Translations under genes and position numbers: made by a program
Shown here: in pieces, positions 54,827-64,000 of the stretch
Position numbering within the stretch: the first letter of the stretch is position 1
Layout of the letters: the number at the start of each line of letters is the position of its first letter
The notes under the pieces: generated by a model
The model's input: only the letters and a program-made list of their open reading frames with translations
The model's database searches: none
What the model was told of the DNA's origin: nothing
Assembly: GCF_014171575.1 (NCBI RefSeq)
Contig: NZ_CP050453.1
Span: 1,984,001-2,048,000, forward strand
DNA: 64,000 nucleotides
Direction: 5' to 3'
DNA from: Microbacterium sp. Se63.02b
GTDB taxonomy: Bacteria; Actinomycetota; Actinomycetes; Actinomycetales; Microbacteriaceae

Positions 54827-54832
54827 ATCCTA
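54827..54832 (-). promoter_or_regulatory. -10 hexamer TAGGAT, leaderless pdtaR transcript
   Basis: On the minus strand TAGGAT is followed by 6 nt and GTG 54820. Confidence 0.55.
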
Positions 54833-54921
54833 GTGGAGTGCCCCTGTCAGGGAGCCGTAGGGCGTCGGCGGCGGCGAACGCACCCCGCCCCCTGCGCTAA
54901 AGTCGTAGACGCGACACACGA

Positions 54922-55004
54922 GCCGGCGTGGCGGAATGGCAGACGCGGAGCACTCAAAATGCTTTGTCCGAAAGGGCGTGTGGGTTCGAGTCCCACCGCC
55001 GGCA
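54922..55004 (+). tRNA. tRNA-Leu, anticodon CAA
   Basis: An 83-nt class II tRNA. The acceptor GCCGGCG pairs with CGCCGGC, with A as discriminator. The anticodon arm is GAGCA-CTCAAAA-TGCTT with anticodon CAA. The long variable arm is TGTCCGAAAGGGCG, and the T-loop is GTTCGAGTC. CCA is not encoded. It is the second leucine tRNA in the window, reading UUG codons. Confidence 0.97.
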
Positions 55005-55026
55005 CACAGATATCGACGACCCGAGA

Positions 55027-55683
55027 TCACTCCGCGAGCACAGCGAGTTCGGCCAGGACGCGGGGGTGCGCGAGGATCCGGAAGTGCCCGCCTGTCTCGA
55101 GTCGCACGTTCTTCGCACCGGCCAGCTCGCTGCCCTCCGGGATGTGGGGATCGAACGCCGCGTAGATCGACACGATCCGCTCATTGACCGTGAGCTGTCG
55201 GGCCATGCCCACGATCGAGGGATCCTCTGGCGAGAACGCGCGCAGGGTGCGCGACAGCATCAGCCGCGCGTAACGCGAGCCGCCGAACGGTGTCGCGATC
55301 GCGAGCATCGAACGAACCCGCTCCCCCGCATGCCCGGTCATGACGAGCTTGCCTGCCAGCCCGCCCTTGCTGTGCGCGACGAGGATCACGTCGGTGAGGT
55401 CGTGACGCTCGACGAACTCCGCGACGGCCGCGGCGATGTCGGCCACAGGACGCTCGTTCCGACGCAGCGTGTCGACGATGTGGACGGCGTGCCCCCTCGC
55501 ATGCATCTGCTCCACGAGGGGCTGCATGAACTTCCACGTCTCGTACACTCCGGGGAGCACGACGATGTTCGCTCGGCTCCCTGATCCGAAAGTCGCGGGA
55601 TCGGTGCGGTCGAACGTCGCTCGCAGCTGCCAGTAGCCCGCGTATACGTAGTCGGCGATCCACCAAGCGGCCTTCCTCAGCAT
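55027..55683 (-). CDS. Alpha/beta-hydrolase (lipase-like)
   Basis: The 218-residue protein has an alpha/beta-hydrolase core: NIVVLPGVYETWKFMQPLVE (oxyanion region), LVAHSKGGLAGKLV with the serine nucleophile in AHSKGG (GxSxG variant), and GGHFRILAHPRVL with the catalytic His. The Asp is probably in AFDPHIPEG. No signal peptide or lid domain is seen, so it is a small cytoplasmic esterase-like protein of unknown substrate. It lies downstream of pyk, separated by a strong hairpin. Confidence 0.88.
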   Translation of the reverse strand: MLRKAAWWIADYVYAGYWQLRATFDRTDPATFGSGSRANIVVLPGVYETWKFMQPLVEQMHARGHAVHIVDTLRRNERPVADIAAAVAEFVERHDLTDVILVAHSKGGLAGKLVMTGHAGERVRSMLAIATPFGGSRYARLMLSRTLRAFSPEDPSIVGMARQLTVNERIVSIYAAFDPHIPEGSELAGAKNVRLETGGHFRILAHPRVLAELAVLAE

Positions 55684-55747
55684 GCCGATGACACACGCCC
55701 TGTCGCACAGCTTCGGCTCATGAGAGTAAAACTACCGGGCCGCACGA

Positions 55748-55781
55748 CAGTGGGGGCGAGACCGAAGTCCCGCCCCCACTG
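55748..55781 (-). terminator. Hairpin terminator downstream of pyk
   Basis: An 11-bp perfect stem (55748-55758 with 55771-55781) and a 12-nt loop lie 12 nt past the pyk stop. On the minus strand it is followed about 25 nt later by GTTTTAC. Confidence 0.75.
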
Positions 55782-55792
55782 GATGCCGTGTG

Positions 55793-57241
55793 TCAGACGC
55801 CGGCCTTGTAGATCGGTGCTGCACCGCGGATCGCGTCGCCGACCTTGTGCACGCGAAGGTCGTTCGTCGATCCGATGATCCCGGGAGGGGAACCCGAGAT
55901 CACGACGACCTTGTCCCCTTCCTCGGCCAGTCCGTTGCCGAGCAGATACTCGTCGACCTGGTGATACATCAGGTCGGTGTGCTGCACCATGTCGACGAGC
56001 GTCGAGCGGATGCCCCAGGTGAGCGCCATACGACGACGGATACCCGGCTCCGGGGTGAACGCGATCATCGGGATGCGCGACCGCAGACGCGACAGGCGAC
56101 GCGCGGAGTCGCCCGACTGCGTGAAGACGCAGAGGAACTTCGCATCGACGAACTCGGCGACCTCGAGCGCGGCGAGGGTGATCGCACCGCCCTGGGTGCG
56201 GGGCTTGGTCGTGAGCGGCGCGATGCGCTCCAGCCCGTGCTCCTCGGTCGATTCGATGATGCGGGCCATGGTCTCGACGACCACGACCGGGTAGTCGCCC
56301 ACGCTCGTCTCGCCGGACAGCATCACGGCGTCCGCGCCGTCGAGCACGGCGTTCGCGACGTCCGAGGTCTCGGCGCGCGTCGGGACGGGGCTGTTGATCA
56401 TCGACTCGAGCATCTGCGTCGCGACGATGACGGGCTTCGCGTTGCGACGGGCGAGTTCGACGGCGCGCTTCTGCACGATGGGCACGGCCTCGAGCGGCAG
56501 CTCGACACCGAGGTCTCCACGGGCGACCATGATGGCGTCGAAGGCATCCACGATCTCCTCGAGCGCGTCGACCGCCTGCGGCTTCTCGACCTTGGCGATG
56601 ACGGGGACCTTGACGCCTTCTTCGGCCATGATCTCGTGCACGCGGGTCACATCGGCCGCGTTCCGCACGAAGGACAGCGCGATCAGGTCGGCTCCGATAC
56701 GGAGCCCCCAGCGCAGGTCGTCCTCGTCCTTCTCGCTCAGAGCAGGCACGTTCACCGCGACACCCGGGAGGTTGATGCCCTTGTTGTTGGACACGGCGCC
56801 CGCGACGATCACCTTGGTGGTGACGGTGACGCCGTCGGTCTCGACGACCTCGACGCGGACCTTGCCGTCGTCGATGAGCAGGAAGTCGCCCGGCTTCACA
56901 TCGTTGGGGAGGCCCTTGAATGTGGTGCCGGAGATCTCCTTGTTCCCGACGATGTCCTCGGTGGTGATCTTGAAGAGGTCGCCCTTGGCGAGCTCGTACG
57001 GTCCGCCCTCGAACTTGCCGAGGCGGATCTTCGGGCCCTGCAGGTCGACGAGGATCGCGACGGCACGGCCGGCATCCTCGGCCGCACGACGCACGTTGGC
57101 GTAGTTGTTCTCGTGCACGGAGTAGTCACCGTGGCTGAGGTTCAGGCGTGCGACGTCCACCCCCGCATCGATCAGTGCACGCACCGTCTCATAGGTGGAG
57201 GTGGCGGGGCCCAGGGTGGCGACGATTTTCGCGCGTCTCAA
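55793..57241 (-). CDS. pyk: Pyruvate kinase
   Basis: Pyruvate kinase makes pyruvate and ATP from phosphoenolpyruvate in glycolysis. The 482-residue protein shows KIVATLGPATSTYETVRALI, NLSHGDYSVHE, the active-site MVARGDLGVELPLEAVP and KPVIVATQMLESM, and the C-terminal regulatory domain (VVISGSPPGIIGSTNDLRVH). The start is TTG 57241 (LRRAK, read as Met), with GGAG 8 nt upstream; no ATG or GTG lies at the conserved N-terminus. The gene is followed by a terminator and lies 57 nt from gltD. Confidence 0.96.
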   Translation of the reverse strand: MRRAKIVATLGPATSTYETVRALIDAGVDVARLNLSHGDYSVHENNYANVRRAAEDAGRAVAILVDLQGPKIRLGKFEGGPYELAKGDLFKITTEDIVGNKEISGTTFKGLPNDVKPGDFLLIDDGKVRVEVVETDGVTVTTKVIVAGAVSNNKGINLPGVAVNVPALSEKDEDDLRWGLRIGADLIALSFVRNAADVTRVHEIMAEEGVKVPVIAKVEKPQAVDALEEIVDAFDAIMVARGDLGVELPLEAVPIVQKRAVELARRNAKPVIVATQMLESMINSPVPTRAETSDVANAVLDGADAVMLSGETSVGDYPVVVVETMARIIESTEEHGLERIAPLTTKPRTQGGAITLAALEVAEFVDAKFLCVFTQSGDSARRLSRLRSRIPMIAFTPEPGIRRRMALTWGIRSTLVDMVQHTDLMYHQVDEYLLGNGLAEEGDKVVVISGSPPGIIGSTNDLRVHKVGDAIRGAAPIYKAGV

Positions 57242-57298
57242 AGATTGCTCCAGGGTAGAAGTGGGGGATGTAGATCAGGCGACGGTGCCGGCCTCAGC

Positions 57299-63335
<6,037 letters not shown>

Positions 63336-63427
63336 CAGTTACCGTCCTCAGATCTTCAGTGAAACCCGGGGACGACGTCGGCCCGCTCGTTCAGTGCAAT
63401 GGTTCTCCCGCCACGAGGTGGCGTTGT

Positions 63428-64000
63428 TTATCGGGAGCCGTCCTCGCTCGTGGGAGCGGTGCTTGTGGCAGTGGCTCCTGCGGTGACTTCCTCGGTCGGA
63501 GGCTCGCTCACGTCCACGAAGTCAGAGGGATTGTTCTGCGATTGTACATCAGCGCCGGCGTCGGTCTTCTCGCGACCGGGCTGGTACGGCGAGGGCTCGA
63601 GACCGGGGTGACGGCGTGTCTGCACGATGAGGATGACGAGACCGACGACGACGCCGAGGATGGCCGCCCACACGTTGCTGCGCAGACCCAGGATGATCTC
63701 GCTCGGGTCGATGCGGATCGACTCCCAGACGATGCGTCCTGCGCTGTACCAGATGAGGTAGATCGCGAACAGGCGGCCCCACTGGAAGAAGAGCTTCCGC
63801 CCGAGCCACAGCAGCACCAGCACACCCAGCCCGTTCCAGATCACTTCATAGAGGAACGTCGGGTGGAAGAGCGTCCCTTCCGGGAGACCGGGCGGGAAGG
63901 CGGAGTTCGTCGACTCGATCTCGAGTCCCCAGGGCAGGTCGGTGGGGAGACCGAAGAGCTCGTGGTTGAACCAGTTCCCGAAGCGCCCCATGGCCTGAGC
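63428..64000 (-). CDS. lgt: Prolipoprotein diacylglyceryl transferase Lgt (5' end beyond window)
   Basis: Lgt attaches diacylglycerol to the lipobox cysteine of prolipoproteins in the membrane. The 190 visible residues begin AQAMGRFGNWFNHELFGLPT, the Lgt signature containing the catalytic region, and include FHPTFLYEVIWNGLGVLVLL and GRIVWESIRIDPSE. A ~50-residue disordered Thr/Glu-rich C-terminal tail follows (EEVTAGATATSTAPTSEDGS), longer than in many bacteria. About 90 N-terminal residues lie outside the window. With lnt and the FKBP lipoprotein it completes part of the lipoprotein pathway seen here. Confidence 0.95.
   Translation of the reverse strand, partial: AQAMGRFGNWFNHELFGLPTDLPWGLEIESTNSAFPPGLPEGTLFHPTFLYEVIWNGLGVLVLLWLGRKLFFQWGRLFAIYLIWYSAGRIVWESIRIDPSEIILGLRSNVWAAILGVVVGLVILIVQTRRHPGLEPSPYQPGREKTDAGADVQSQNNPSDFVDVSEPPTEEVTAGATATSTAPTSEDGSR

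Noticed and set aside
63409..63423. Small hairpin CGCCAC-GAG-GTGGCG between lgt and gltB
   Set aside because: The stem is only 6 bp and has no T-run in the direction of transcription, so a terminator call is not justified.

Overview
The window is 64 kb of high-GC DNA with the gene order, tRNA-Leu genes, RbpA, PafBC, an ANTAR response regulator and HelY typical of an actinobacterium. The protein sequences and the style of the genome point to the Microbacteriaceae, most likely Microbacterium or a close relative (inference; no 16S gene is present). Coding is dense, with many ATGA/GTGA overlaps between genes. I see no insertion sequence, prophage, CRISPR array or plasmid feature.

Layout. 1-10.8 kb: a branched-chain amino acid (leucine-type) catabolic region. 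It holds an Lrp/AsnC regulator, the three branched-chain 2-oxoacid dehydrogenase subunits (E1 alpha, E1 beta, E2), a TetR repressor with a perfect palindromic operator, acyl-CoA carboxylase beta and alpha, an acyl-CoA dehydrogenase, a MaoC hydratase and a CitE-type lyase. The set matches the Mycobacterium tuberculosis Rv2495c-Rv2502c locus. 10.8-20 kb: erythromycin-esterase-like protein, histidine phosphatase, Sir2 deacetylase, SpoU-type RNA methyltransferase, an SGNH hydrolase, a DEAD/DEAH helicase, a ferritin-like/VIT metal transporter, tRNA-Leu(GAG) and an M20 peptidase. 20-32 kb: a conserved actinobacterial core block (uppP, PAC2 protein, HAD phosphatase, trmI, FKBP lipoprotein, pafB, pafC, tatA, tatC, helY, lnt, rbpA) in which the Pup-proteasome genes usually found between trmI and pafB are absent. 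32-36 kb: GDPD, SPFH and NfeD membrane proteins, an atypical SDR and a DUF308 protein. 36-48.8 kb: accessory genes, including an AraC regulator, VOC proteins, a short UvrA-like ABC protein, a tandem GNAT protein, an ECF sigma factor with a membrane partner, two MFS transporters, an arginase-family enzyme, a SUMF1-like protein, a second SGNH hydrolase and a luciferase-like oxidoreductase. 48.8-64 kb: a DUF885 peptidase, polA, a thioesterase, a GNAT protein, the ANTAR regulator, tRNA-Leu(CAA), a lipase-like hydrolase, pyruvate kinase, gltD, gltB and the start of lgt. This last block resembles the M. tuberculosis Rv1614-Rv1629 neighbourhood.

Two properties cut across the window. First, at least nine genes, including polA, carry 14 single-base frame breaks between them. 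Most can be repaired by one G or C in a homopolymer run, so most are probably sequence errors rather than dead genes. Second, many genes start 6-8 nt downstream of a TANNNT-like -10 hexamer with no Shine-Dalgarno site, as expected for leaderless transcripts; this settles several start codons.

No clearly new multi-gene system was found. The best leads are the leucine/itaconate-type pathway and its paired TetR operators, the proteasome-less pafBC locus, a cluster of three palindromes beside a gene remnant near 39.6 kb, and a fused tandem GNAT gene followed by an in-frame coding-like tail.
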